Shown here: positions 51,469-61,179 of the stretch, one piece after another
Position numbering within the stretch: the first letter of the stretch is position 1
How the letters are laid out: every line of letters begins with the position of its first letter
NCBI GenBank assembly: GCA_024682075.1
Contig: JAIKZQ010000019.1
Location: forward strand, 1 to 64,000
DNA from: Lachnospiraceae bacterium
Lineage (GTDB): Bacteria; Bacillota; Clostridia; Lachnospirales; Lachnospiraceae
DNA length: 64,000 bases
Reading direction: 5' to 3'
Notes under the pieces: generated by a model
What the model was told of the DNA's origin: nothing
Seen by the model: the letters and a program-made list of their open reading frames with translations, nothing else
Database searches by the model: none
Program-made: the position numbers and the translations under genes

Positions 51469-53001
51469 ATGAAAAAGTTCAACAGAGTTGCAGCTCTCGC
51501 GCTTGCAACCATGATGGGCCTTTCACTTACCGCTTGCGGTGGTGGCGAAGGAACATCAACCACCGGCAACACCGGCGACACCGGCAGCACCGGTAGCGCA
51601 CCCGCTGGTCAGACCACAGTATCTGAGAGCGGCGCAGTAGTCATCGATGTTTACAGACGTACATTCAACCTTGGTGCAGTAGATGATGCACAGGTAAAGA
51701 AGGTTGAGGACGCTATCAACGCTTACATCGCTGACAAGATCAATGTCCAGATCGTTCTTCACGACATCGCTTCCGAGTATGAGGACAAGGCTAACCTTGC
51801 TCTTAACAACGGCGAGATCGATCTTCTTTGGACCGCTTCTTGGGAGAGCACCATCGGAACCAAGGATCTCTATGCTTCAAACGCTGTTTATGACATCACC
51901 GATCTTCTTCCCGGTTCAGCTCTTTACAGCTCAATGGACCAGAACACCTGGGACGCTTCCAGATACGGCGGAAGAAACTACTTCATCCCTGTTTACAAGG
52001 ACAACGTAGAAGGCTATGACTTCATGTTCCGTCAGGATCTCGTTGACAAGTACGGATGGGACATCTCACAGGTTAAGAAGCTTGCTGACCTCGAGCCCAT
52101 GCTCGCTGATGCAGCTGCAGAAGGCCTCAAGTATCCCTTCCTTACCCAGAGAACCGCTATGTTCTACAGATGGTACATCGATTCATTCGATTTCTTCACC
52201 GGCGACGCTACCTCTAACTGGGTCGCAGTTGACAGAAAGACCAATTCAGTTGTAGACACCATCCTTACCCCTGAATATGCTGAGTTCTGTACTCTCATGG
52301 GCAGATGGGCTGAGATGGGATACATCTCTGAGGACGATGTAACCAAGACCACCGATGACACCACCACCCAGACCCAGGATTGGGCTATTTCTTGGTGGAC
52401 CGACATCCCCAACAACGGAGAAGCTAACGGAAGATATGGCCAGCAGGTCGCTATGCAGCCCGCTTCTAACAGATATCTCCACACCGACTCCATGCTCGGA
52501 TCATGCTTTGCAATTGCAGCTACTTGTACCCCTGAAGAGGCTCAGGCTTGCGTTGACTTCCTTGGACTTCTCTTCACCGATTCCAAGCTCGCTGACATCT
52601 ACGCTTACGGTATCGAAGGCGAAGACTTCAACTACAACGCTGACGGCTATGTAGAGAAGGTTCCCGATGCTAAGTACAACCACTCAATGTGGGAGTCTGC
52701 AAACGCTACCGTAGTTACCTGCGAAGCTGAGAACCCTTACACTGCTCAGATGTACATCGACTTCAACTCTTCAGCACTTATCTCTTGCGCAAACGGATTC
52801 CAGTTCGACAAGAGCTCTGTTGAGGCACAGTACACCGCTTGCCAGAACGTATTCGAAGAGTACGGATTCGCACTTGAGAACGGCGGATATGCAGCAGCAG
52901 ATGTTCCTGCAGCAATCGAAGCATATCAGGCTGCTCTTGACGAGGCAGGATATCAGGACGTTCTTGCTGAGTTCCAGCGCCAGTATGATGCTTGGAAGTA
53001 A
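51469..53001 (+). CDS. extracellular solute-binding lipoprotein with DUF3502-like C-terminus
   Basis: Lipobox LSLTACGGG, Thr/Gly linker, solute-binding fold; operon with LplB/YtcP permeases. Confidence 0.92.
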   Translation: MKKFNRVAALALATMMGLSLTACGGGEGTSTTGNTGDTGSTGSAPAGQTTVSESGAVVIDVYRRTFNLGAVDDAQVKKVEDAINAYIADKINVQIVLHDIASEYEDKANLALNNGEIDLLWTASWESTIGTKDLYASNAVYDITDLLPGSALYSSMDQNTWDASRYGGRNYFIPVYKDNVEGYDFMFRQDLVDKYGWDISQVKKLADLEPMLADAAAEGLKYPFLTQRTAMFYRWYIDSFDFFTGDATSNWVAVDRKTNSVVDTILTPEYAEFCTLMGRWAEMGYISEDDVTKTTDDTTTQTQDWAISWWTDIPNNGEANGRYGQQVAMQPASNRYLHTDSMLGSCFAIAATCTPEEAQACVDFLGLLFTDSKLADIYAYGIEGEDFNYNADGYVEKVPDAKYNHSMWESANATVVTCEAENPYTAQMYIDFNSSALISCANGFQFDKSSVEAQYTACQNVFEEYGFALENGGYAAADVPAAIEAYQAALDEAGYQDVLAEFQRQYDAWK

Positions 53002-53040
53002 TCCATCGCGGATTCTTTAAGCGGACATAAGCAAAAAGAA

Positions 53041-53069
53041 GGCGGTCGCCGAAAGGCGACCGTCTTTTT
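53041..53069 (+). terminator. intrinsic terminator
   Basis: GGCGGTCGCC-gaaa-GGCGACCGTC-T5. Confidence 0.92.
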
Positions 53070-53146
53070 ATGTCTTTTATGTTCCAATGATATGTTGAAA
53101 TGGGTTTGCGGCGAAAAGGGTATAATGATCGGATGTTTTAAAACTG

Positions 53147-53983
53147 CTATTTACCCGCTGAGGATTTTTTTGCGGTAAAAGCAAGTGCTTTTTCGGGACA
53201 TGCTTTTATGCACTTTCCGCATCGGATGCAGTCCGGATGATTGCATTCCTTTACGGGATTGAGCTTCATCGGACAGTTCTTTTGGCACAGCCCGCAGGAT
53301 GTGCAGGCACCTTTATTATATCGGATACGTATCAGAGCTATCTTATTGAACAATCCGTAAATCGCCCCGAGCGGACATATAAATCTGCAGAACGGTCTGA
53401 ATATGAAGGAGGAAGTGATGAGGATTCCGGCAAGGATCAGGATCTTGATGACAAATATCAGTCCGACCTGATCCCGTAATGCCTCGCTTGTACGTATCAG
53501 GAAAAGCCCACCGATCGTGCCCTGCGGACATATATACTTACAGAAAGCAGGATACCCCATTCCCTTTTGAATCGCTGTCAGTATCGGGATAAGTAATACC
53601 AGGATCGCAAGATGCGCATATTTGATCCATCCGAGCCATTTAAATCTTTTCAGGCATTTCGGAACGGGTATTTTGTAGATAAGCTCCTGCAATAGTCCGA
53701 ACGGGCAGAGCCATCCGCAGACAAACCTTCCGAACAGCGCCGCAAACATCAGCAGAAAACCTATCACATAGGTGTTTACGCCTTTTTTTACAGAGGCCAG
53801 ACTCTGCTGAAGAGAACCTAAGGGGCATGAACCGGCCGCGGCAGGGCAGGAATAGCAGTTGAGCCCCGGCACGCATACACCTTTTGTTTCTCCTTTATAC
53901 AGTCCGCCTTTGAACAGGTTTCCAAGATGCGGATTGTACAAAAAAGCGGTAATGAACTGAACTATCTTCCTACGTTTATCCAA
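53147..53983 (-). CDS. NapH/CcoG-like membrane 4Fe-4S protein
   Basis: Polytopic membrane segments, CGWLCPFGLLQELIY, two C-terminal ferredoxin motifs CTSCGLCQKNCP and CIRCGKCIKACP. Confidence 0.93.
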   Translation of the reverse strand: MDKRRKIVQFITAFLYNPHLGNLFKGGLYKGETKGVCVPGLNCYSCPAAAGSCPLGSLQQSLASVKKGVNTYVIGFLLMFAALFGRFVCGWLCPFGLLQELIYKIPVPKCLKRFKWLGWIKYAHLAILVLLIPILTAIQKGMGYPAFCKYICPQGTIGGLFLIRTSEALRDQVGLIFVIKILILAGILITSSFIFRPFCRFICPLGAIYGLFNKIALIRIRYNKGACTSCGLCQKNCPMKLNPVKECNHPDCIRCGKCIKACPEKALAFTAKKSSAGK

Positions 53984-54125
53984 GGCCTATGCACTCCAAA
54001 CAGATCATGCTCCCCCGTCCGCGGACTTCATCATTACTGCCGCTCCTGATCCCGCAAAAGATCATGACTATGGCAATTATCAATATGATCGCGCAGACAG
54101 ACAGTTTCAATTTTTCTGTGTTCAT
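53976..54125 (-). CDS. CD1871A family CXXC motif-containing small membrane protein
   Basis: One TM helix followed by MICLECIGLG; start assigned to MNTEKLKLSV; overlaps the NapH-like start by 8 bp. Confidence 0.85.
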   Translation of the reverse strand: MNTEKLKLSVCAIILIIAIVMIFCGIRSGSNDEVRGRGSMICLECIGLG

Positions 54126-54166
54126 ATTTTTTATTTGTTCCCTTTTGTTTCTTATCATCTTTCAGA

Positions 54167-55147
54167 TCATCTGCTTACATTCACTGCGGCATCAACCGTG
54201 TCATGCATCCATTGATACTCGGCCATGCCCAGATTGTTACCCATGACAACGCCGTACCTGTCGATAATGATGCTGAGCGGAACGGCTTCTATGGTCAGAC
54301 CGTCTATCTCCCAATCATCGGTATAATAAATCGGCATTGTCAGATCATACTGTTCCGCATACTGCATTCCGAGTTCGGGAGTTTCCGCAAGGTCTATCAG
54401 AATGACTGTTGCGTCATCAGGATATTCGTCGTACACGGATTGTATGTCGGGAAGTTCATAATAGCAGTAAGTGCACCAGGTAGTGAAGAAATTGATGTAT
54501 ACGGTCTTTCCCTGGAATTCTGATATGCTGTGAACATTTCCGTCTGCATCATAGAAGGTAAAATCAGGTATGAGCTGTCCTTCTTTATATCCTCTCGTCA
54601 GTTCATTCTGCAATCTGTCTATGACGGCCTGTATTTCTCCGGTCTCGGAGTTTCCGGGAGTTTCTGCGGATCCGAACAGATCGGCAGTTATGCTTTCAGC
54701 GACATCTCTATCAATTTCCGCAAGGATTTCCATATATTCCGTCGCAAGATCATTATTGTCATGTTTCAATGCCTTTTTGATTTCGGATTCCAGTTCATCC
54801 GCGATATATTCCCGAAGCTCTCTCAGATCACTCTTTTTAAGATTATCCGAGGCAAGTTCATATACGTCAGGCAGTTCGCCGTATTCTTCCATTCCAATAT
54901 ATGCATCAACAAGACCGAGATATGCGTCGGCTTTTTTGGGGTCGATCTCAATGGCGGCTTCAAAGCTTGCAACAGCCTGATCGTATTCACGCTCTTTCAG
55001 GGAACTGTTTCCGAGATCGATCTGACGGGAAAACTTTCTTTCGGGAGAAGATGCTCTGACCATAAGGATCACTGCAGTGATAACGGCAATGGCAAGGACA
55101 GCGGATATGGAAGAAATAAGAAGCATCCTGCGTTTATTTTCGGACAT
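54167..55147 (-). CDS. TPR repeat and TlpA-like thioredoxin-fold protein, membrane anchored
   Basis: N-terminal TM, TPR region (KEREYDQAVASFEAAIEIDPKKADAYLGL), redoxin motif FFTTWCTYCYYELP. Confidence 0.92.
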   Translation of the reverse strand: MSENKRRMLLISSISAVLAIAVITAVILMVRASSPERKFSRQIDLGNSSLKEREYDQAVASFEAAIEIDPKKADAYLGLVDAYIGMEEYGELPDVYELASDNLKKSDLRELREYIADELESEIKKALKHDNNDLATEYMEILAEIDRDVAESITADLFGSAETPGNSETGEIQAVIDRLQNELTRGYKEGQLIPDFTFYDADGNVHSISEFQGKTVYINFFTTWCTYCYYELPDIQSVYDEYPDDATVILIDLAETPELGMQYAEQYDLTMPIYYTDDWEIDGLTIEAVPLSIIIDRYGVVMGNNLGMAEYQWMHDTVDAAVNVSR

Positions 55148-55313
55148 TTATGCCTCCTGTGAATTCGTTACATTAATTGACCGGTTGTGTATTCTATTAT
55201 ACACCAATTCCGTATATCAAAAATACGGCTGCTGATTACACCTATTGTTAGGGCTTTCAACAAAGATTTCCGTATTTTTTGTATAATCATTCAGAAATTG
55301 TGATAGAATAACA

Positions 55314-57428
55314 ATGCTAATCATAAAATCGGAAATTAATCCGAAGAAGGTACAGATGCAGGGCATTCATTCGACTGTTCACAATTTTCTAAATGAAATA
55401 ATGGGCGTCTCTTCAAGAGAAGAACTTGACGAGATTGCTTCAAGATACAAGCAGCAGCTTGGTGAGGCAGACGGTGATGGGACCATGCTCTGGGAAGACA
55501 TTTTAACCCTGGGCAAGGAACTCATTTACCTTAAGACGGGAAGCGATGATGAGACCGGGCGCGGCCTCATGGCTACACTGAGCGAGCAGGAAGTGATCGA
55601 GTTAAGGGAAGCTGACCGCATTCTGGACAACAATCTTTTCAGTTACCATTATCAGCCCATTGTCAGTGTGGCAACGGGTGATATCTATTCGTATGAAGCG
55701 CTCATGCGCCCTCAGAGCGATATTCTCAAGTCTCCTCTTGGCGTGATCAAATATGCCGAGCTCAAGAACAGGCTCAATGATATCCAGAAAGCCACATTCC
55801 TTAATGTTCTCGGCGTCATAGATGCGGATCCTTCATTTTTCCATAAGAAGATGCTGTTCATAAACAGCATACCCAAAACGGTTCTTATCGGTGATGACAG
55901 ACTGAGAGTAGATGATCTTCTTCTTAAGCATAACGGATCGATTGTCGTGGAGATAACCGAGCAGGCCGAACTTAAGGGTGAGGAGTTTCAGAGTTTTAAG
56001 AACAGGCTTGAGAGGTTGAATGTCCAGACGGCCATCGACGATTACGGCACAGGTTACTCCAATGTCAGGAATCTCCTGCGCTATATGCCCGATTATGTCA
56101 AGATAGACAGATCGCTTCTTACCGGAATATCGGACGATCCCAAGAAGAGACATTTTGTCCGTGAGATAATAGAGTTCTGCCATAGTAACGGGATACTCGC
56201 TCTTGCGGAGGGCGTGGAGACATCCGATGAACTCAGGGCGGTCATACTCCTCGGTGCGGACCTGATCCAGGGCTTCTATACCGCAAGGCCTGCAGCAGAG
56301 CCTCTTGAATCCATTCCTTACGATATCAGGCAGGAGATGAAGAATTATCTTCACGAGAGACAGGAAGGCATGGCATCGCAGGTTTATGATCCGGACAGCG
56401 GCGAGCATATGGATCTGTCCAGACTTGTCGAAAATAATACTTCCTGCATTCTTATCGGAAGGGACGGCGATTATTCTGTCAGCGGCAATCCCAAGCTTGA
56501 TGCCGAGGTTCTCATCGAGATCGCGGATGATGTCAAGGTGGATCTCATGCTGGAGAATGTGAGGCTCACGAATAAGAAGAAACTTCCCTGCATAGAGATA
56601 GGCAAAAACAGTGAAGTCACTCTTTTCCTTAAGGGCGATAACCGTCTGAACATGGGCGGCATAAGGGTTCCGGAAGGATCGACCTTCACTTTGGCCGGCG
56701 ACGGCGAACTCCATATCACTCTCGATGGTGAAGAGTATTTCGGCATCGGAAACGGCATAACCGCATATCACGGCAGGCTGATCTTCAATCATGAGGGAGT
56801 CCTCAATATCGTGACAAGCGGCACAATAGGCGTGTGTATCGGATCGGGATACGGCGGCGAGATCAATATTAGCAGCGGACAGTTTGCTCTTGAGATGAAC
56901 GGTGACAGGGCACTGGGAATAGGCGTTCTATATAATGACTGCAATCTGGACATCACGAATGCCGATATCAACATCGAGCTCAATACGATAAAGGGTGTTG
57001 CCATCGGATCGACCAGCGCCAATGACAAGCTGACCATATCCAACAGTTCGGTCAAGCTGTACATGAGCGGCAAGGAGGCTGTGGGACTCGGTTCCGTTAC
57101 GGGAGAGAATTCCGAAGTGTATGTTCACGATGCAAGTGTCGTCATGAACGCGCATAACGACAGATGCTCCGGAACGGGAGCGCTTGACGGAAAGACCTCT
57201 TTCAAGATAGAAAGAGCATCCATGAGGATCTATGCAAAGGGTGAGAAGGTACTTCCTTTCGGCGGCTTCTCCGGAGATACCGATCTTTCTTTCGTGGATT
57301 CCGACACCACTGTCAAGATCATGACCGACATGAAGCTGAGGGAATACCTGCCGCCTGACAGAATAGACATTGTTCACGGGCGTGCAAGGGTCGTGCTGAA
57401 CGGATTCGAATATGAACTGAAAGACTGA
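55314..57428 (+). CDS. EAL-domain phosphodiesterase fused to a beta-helix-like domain
   Basis: EAL motifs YEALMRP, INSIP, VEITE, AIDDYGTGYSN, VKIDRSL, AEGVET, IQGF; about 330 C-terminal residues of repeated short beta-strand/turn pattern. Confidence 0.9.
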   Translation: MLIIKSEINPKKVQMQGIHSTVHNFLNEIMGVSSREELDEIASRYKQQLGEADGDGTMLWEDILTLGKELIYLKTGSDDETGRGLMATLSEQEVIELREADRILDNNLFSYHYQPIVSVATGDIYSYEALMRPQSDILKSPLGVIKYAELKNRLNDIQKATFLNVLGVIDADPSFFHKKMLFINSIPKTVLIGDDRLRVDDLLLKHNGSIVVEITEQAELKGEEFQSFKNRLERLNVQTAIDDYGTGYSNVRNLLRYMPDYVKIDRSLLTGISDDPKKRHFVREIIEFCHSNGILALAEGVETSDELRAVILLGADLIQGFYTARPAAEPLESIPYDIRQEMKNYLHERQEGMASQVYDPDSGEHMDLSRLVENNTSCILIGRDGDYSVSGNPKLDAEVLIEIADDVKVDLMLENVRLTNKKKLPCIEIGKNSEVTLFLKGDNRLNMGGIRVPEGSTFTLAGDGELHITLDGEEYFGIGNGITAYHGRLIFNHEGVLNIVTSGTIGVCIGSGYGGEINISSGQFALEMNGDRALGIGVLYNDCNLDITNADINIELNTIKGVAIGSTSANDKLTISNSSVKLYMSGKEAVGLGSVTGENSEVYVHDASVVMNAHNDRCSGTGALDGKTSFKIERASMRIYAKGEKVLPFGGFSGDTDLSFVDSDTTVKIMTDMKLREYLPPDRIDIVHGRARVVLNGFEYELKD

Positions 57429-57437
57429 TAAGAAATG

Positions 57438-57467
57438 CGGGATGGCAAAAGCCATCCCGTTTTTTTG
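57438..57467 (+). terminator. intrinsic terminator
   Basis: CGGGATGGC-aaaa-GCCATCCCG-T7. Confidence 0.93.
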
Positions 57468-57507
57468 GCCTGTTTTATGATATTTTCACCTTTACTCCTT
57501 TACACCA

Positions 57508-57554
57508 ACGCTTTAAAGTGCTAAACTCTTTTATGACTCAACGCTTTAAAGCGT
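57508..57554. promoter_or_regulatory. two operator-like palindromes upstream of the SSS symporter
   Basis: ACGCTTTAAAGTGC (57508-57521) and ACGCTTTAAAGCGT (57541-57554), starts 33 bp apart. Confidence 0.65.
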
Positions 57555-57577
57555 AAAATTGTTTTTGGAGGATTCTT

Positions 57578-59116
57578 ATGATTACAAAGATTTTGATGCT
57601 GGTGATATTCTTCGGCGTGATGATCGGTGTTGGATTCTACTGCCGTAAGAATGCAACCGATGTCAACGGATTCGTGCTCGGTGGAAGGAGCGTAGGCCCC
57701 TGGCTTACCGCATTTGCATACGGAACCAGTTATTTCTCGGCGGTCATATTCGTCGGATACGCAGGCCAGTTCGGATGGAAGTACGGAATTGCTTCTACCT
57801 GGATCGGAATAGGGAATGCGCTTCTCGGTTCGATGCTCGCATGGAGAGTTCTCGGAAGAAGGACCAGGATCATGTCACAGCATCTCAATTCCGCAACCAT
57901 GCCTGAATTCTTCGGACAGAGATTTGATTCAAAGGGACTCAAGCTTTTTGCATCACTTATAGTCTTCATTTTCATGATCCCTTATACCGCATCTCTTTAT
58001 AACGGTCTTTCCAGACTGTTCAGCATGGCTTTCAACATCGATTACGTCTACTGCATCATACTGATGGCAGTACTCACCGGAATCTACGTCATCGCCGGCG
58101 GATATATGGCAACAGCCATCAATGACTTCATACAGGGAATAATCATGCTCTTCGGAATCGTGGCAGTCATTCTTGCCGTTCTCAACTCAAAGGGCGGATT
58201 CCTCGAGGCATTAAATAAACTTGCCCAGGTTTCTGACGAGACCGTCAGCACCACCCCCGGAGTTTTCAATTCGTTTTTCGGTCCCGATCCCATTAATCTG
58301 ATCGGAGTTGTCATCCTTACCTCACTCGGAACCTGGGGACTTCCTCAGATGGTCCAGAAGTTCTATGCGATCAAGTCGGAGAAGTCCATAACGAAGGGAA
58401 CCATCATCTCCACACTCTTTGCCGGAGTAGTTGCCGGAGGCTGCTATTTCCTCGGCGGTTTCGGAAGACTCTTCAGCGATCAGGTGGATGTGAAGGCTGA
58501 AGGCTTCGATGCCATCATTCCCGCAATGCTCTCCAATCTGAGCCCTGCGCTCATCGGACTTGTCGTTATACTTGTGCTGTCGGCTTCGATGTCCACACTT
58601 TCATCCCTTGTCATGACTTCAAGCTCTACTCTCACTATCGATTTCATCAAGGGAACCATAATCAAGGACATGAAAGATAAGAAGCAGGTTCTCTGGATCA
58701 GAGCACTCATCGTTGTCTTCATAGCCATTTCCGTTGTGCTGGCAGTCATTCAGTACAGGTCCAATGTCACGTTCATCGCTCAGCTCATGGGCGTTTCATG
58801 GGGAGCAATGGCAGGCGCATTCCTTGCACCTTTCCTCTATGGACTTTACTGGAAGAGAACGACCAAGGCCGGATGCCTTGCAAGCTTTATCTTCGGTGCG
58901 GGCTTCATGACCTATAACATGCTCTTCAGAAGCACTCTTCCCGCGATCCTTCAGTCTCCCATCAATGCAGGTGCGTTTGTAATGCTTGCAGGACTCCTCA
59001 TCGTTCCCGCGGTTTCACTGATCACAAAGAAGCCTGATGAAAAGGAAATTGAGAAGATCTTCAGCTGCTATGAAAAGAAGAACGAGGTTCCCGTAACCCA
59101 GTCTCTCAGCGACTGA
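57578..59116 (+). CDS. sodium:solute symporter family (SSS) transporter
   Basis: NGFVLGGRSVGPWLTAFAYGTSYFSAVIFVGYAG and 13-TM pattern. Confidence 0.93.
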   Translation: MITKILMLVIFFGVMIGVGFYCRKNATDVNGFVLGGRSVGPWLTAFAYGTSYFSAVIFVGYAGQFGWKYGIASTWIGIGNALLGSMLAWRVLGRRTRIMSQHLNSATMPEFFGQRFDSKGLKLFASLIVFIFMIPYTASLYNGLSRLFSMAFNIDYVYCIILMAVLTGIYVIAGGYMATAINDFIQGIIMLFGIVAVILAVLNSKGGFLEALNKLAQVSDETVSTTPGVFNSFFGPDPINLIGVVILTSLGTWGLPQMVQKFYAIKSEKSITKGTIISTLFAGVVAGGCYFLGGFGRLFSDQVDVKAEGFDAIIPAMLSNLSPALIGLVVILVLSASMSTLSSLVMTSSSTLTIDFIKGTIIKDMKDKKQVLWIRALIVVFIAISVVLAVIQYRSNVTFIAQLMGVSWGAMAGAFLAPFLYGLYWKRTTKAGCLASFIFGAGFMTYNMLFRSTLPAILQSPINAGAFVMLAGLLIVPAVSLITKKPDEKEIEKIFSCYEKKNEVPVTQSLSD

Positions 59117-59171
59117 CATATATACATGATTTTGCAGAGGATCGCATATTGATCATAAACATGTTCACATT

Positions 59172-59203
59172 CCGGGCAGGATTCGAATCCTGTCCGGTTT
59201 TTT
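59172..59203 (+). terminator. intrinsic terminator
   Basis: CCGGGCAGGATTcgAATCCTGTCCGG-T6. Confidence 0.88.
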
Positions 59204-59219
59204 GATATAATGACACGGT

Positions 59220-60107
59220 ATGAAGAAAGCGGAACATGAAAAGAAAACGGAACATATAAAGAAAACAGATCGAAAAAAGAAAAAAGGAAGTCTGAAAAAA
59301 GGCAGGCTTATCTTTTACGGAATATTGGTCTTTTTCATTCTCTCATGGATATGGTCCTGGGTTCCTGTGACAGAGAGAATATCGATTGATCTCATTCCCG
59401 AAGATGCCGAACCTGTAAGGATCGTTCTGATCACGGATCTTCATTCCTGTTATTACGGAAGAGAGCAGAGATCCCTGATAAGAAGAGTTGAAAAAGAAGA
59501 CCCTGATATCATACTTCTTGGCGGCGATATCTTCGATGATAATCTTGATAATGGGAACTCCATGTATTTCGTCGAAGCGATGGCGGCGGAGTATTCGTGC
59601 TTTTATGTCACTGGCAATCATGAATACTGGAGCGGAAAAGTTCCGGAGATCAAGGAATATCTTGAATCGCTGGGTGTAAACGTTTTGGCTGGAGATTGCA
59701 GGACTCTTGAATTCGGTGATACTTTGATCGATATATGCGGTGTTGATGATCCGACAAGGATACGGCATCACGGCTGGGAAGATCAGCTTAAAGCCGCATT
59801 TGAAGCGGCTGATGAATCACATGTCAGGATACTTCTGAGCCACAGGCCTGAGCTTTATGACGTATATGAGCAATATGATTTTGACCTTATCTGTGCCGGA
59901 CATGCTCATGCAGGTCAGATCCTCATCCCGTTTGTAAACCGCGGGCTGTATGTTCCGGATCAGGGTACCATGGCCGAATATGTAAACGGTCTTTACGAAC
60001 TGCCGAACGGAAGCTATATGGCGGTCAGCAGGGGACTTGCAAGGGAGAGTACTCCGGCACCGAGGTATTTTAACCATCCGGAGGTTCTTGTGATCGACCT
60101 GTATTGA
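59220..60107 (+). CDS. membrane-anchored metallophosphoesterase
   Basis: ITDLHSCYYG, GGDIFDD, GNHEYW, AGHAHAGQ; Lys-rich N-terminus then one TM. Confidence 0.94.
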   Translation: MKKAEHEKKTEHIKKTDRKKKKGSLKKGRLIFYGILVFFILSWIWSWVPVTERISIDLIPEDAEPVRIVLITDLHSCYYGREQRSLIRRVEKEDPDIILLGGDIFDDNLDNGNSMYFVEAMAAEYSCFYVTGNHEYWSGKVPEIKEYLESLGVNVLAGDCRTLEFGDTLIDICGVDDPTRIRHHGWEDQLKAAFEAADESHVRILLSHRPELYDVYEQYDFDLICAGHAHAGQILIPFVNRGLYVPDQGTMAEYVNGLYELPNGSYMAVSRGLARESTPAPRYFNHPEVLVIDLY

Positions 60108-60169
60108 CTTGTCGGATGCGATATGTCACTGATGTGACCGGGTGTTTGATTCATGGAGGAGGAAGGGAA

Positions 60170-61057
60170 ATGTCCGGAAAAAGGATGAGAAAAATGCTGC
60201 CTCGTTTGGCAATGCTCTTATTTCTCTTTGTCATAAGCGGATGCGGTCATGTGAAGACTGCAAAGGAGCTGTACAGAGAAGCTGTAAGGACATACGGCGA
60301 ATGTGAGATAGTATCGCAGACGGAAAGCGATGAACTTACCAAATTGGTGCTCAGGGATGAACTTCAGGGCTTTGAATACACTATATCCAGTGGCATGCAG
60401 GACATTGTGATCGACGGATCAAGCTTCGGGAGCGTGCAGAATACAGGTTCGACTTTTCAGACCGCTCTGGCTGATTATGTTTTTTCACAGTGTCTGAACG
60501 ATCTGGAGGAGATATGCGAAAGTGCGGGCGCGGTGTGTGATACGGATGACATCTCTTTTTTCATCGTTATGGCAGATAATGCCGGGGATGCGGAGAAAGC
60601 GGCACTTGCCTGTGCTGAAGTGATCCAGGCCTATAACCTGAACGGACGAATGGACAACTGGGCAATAGAATGTTACGAGCGCGGAACCGAAAGTCCTTAT
60701 TATTCCGAAAGATTCGGATCTGTCGTGCTGCCGGATATCGAGTGGATAAGCCGTGAGCAGGAGATCATCAACTATTACACGGAAATGGCGAGGATGCAGA
60801 CGGACGAAAAGGCAGAGTACCTGCGCAAGGAAGAGAAAATCTTTGCGGATACCGGTGCGGATCTTGACAGGGTTGTCTACGTGCTTGGAAGCGATATTCC
60901 GACCGAAAACACATCACCCGTGACATTTTATTATTTCAGGGCATCGGACGGGACGGAATATTATCTGTGTGATTTCAATTATTACGCGGAAAATCACTAT
61001 GATTATGCGTGGTATACGAATTATCATGATGTTGTCCCCGGCAGTGGGGATGAGTGA
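60170..61057 (+). CDS. putative lipoprotein of unknown function
   Basis: Signal peptide with lipobox (LFLFVISGCGHVK); start set at ATG after GGAGGAAGGG. Confidence 0.75.
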   Translation: MSGKRMRKMLPRLAMLLFLFVISGCGHVKTAKELYREAVRTYGECEIVSQTESDELTKLVLRDELQGFEYTISSGMQDIVIDGSSFGSVQNTGSTFQTALADYVFSQCLNDLEEICESAGAVCDTDDISFFIVMADNAGDAEKAALACAEVIQAYNLNGRMDNWAIECYERGTESPYYSERFGSVVLPDIEWISREQEIINYYTEMARMQTDEKAEYLRKEEKIFADTGADLDRVVYVLGSDIPTENTSPVTFYYFRASDGTEYYLCDFNYYAENHYDYAWYTNYHDVVPGSGDE

Positions 61058-61112
61058 GCCTGATGGCCGTGACTGATGGCGGATGCTTTATATAACGGAG
61101 ACAGGAATAAGA

Positions 61113-61147
61113 AATGGCGGGTCACCAGCGGACCCGCCATCTTTTTT
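61113..61147 (+). terminator. intrinsic terminator
   Basis: ATGGCGGGTC...GACCCGCCATC-T6. Confidence 0.88.
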
Positions 61148-61179
61148 GCAGTTCTTCGATCGGTTCATGTATGTGAACT

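Noticed and set aside
55148-55313. c-di-GMP riboswitch upstream of the EAL gene
   Set aside because: No GEMM-like conserved core seen; only a short CCGTAT/ATACGG hairpin
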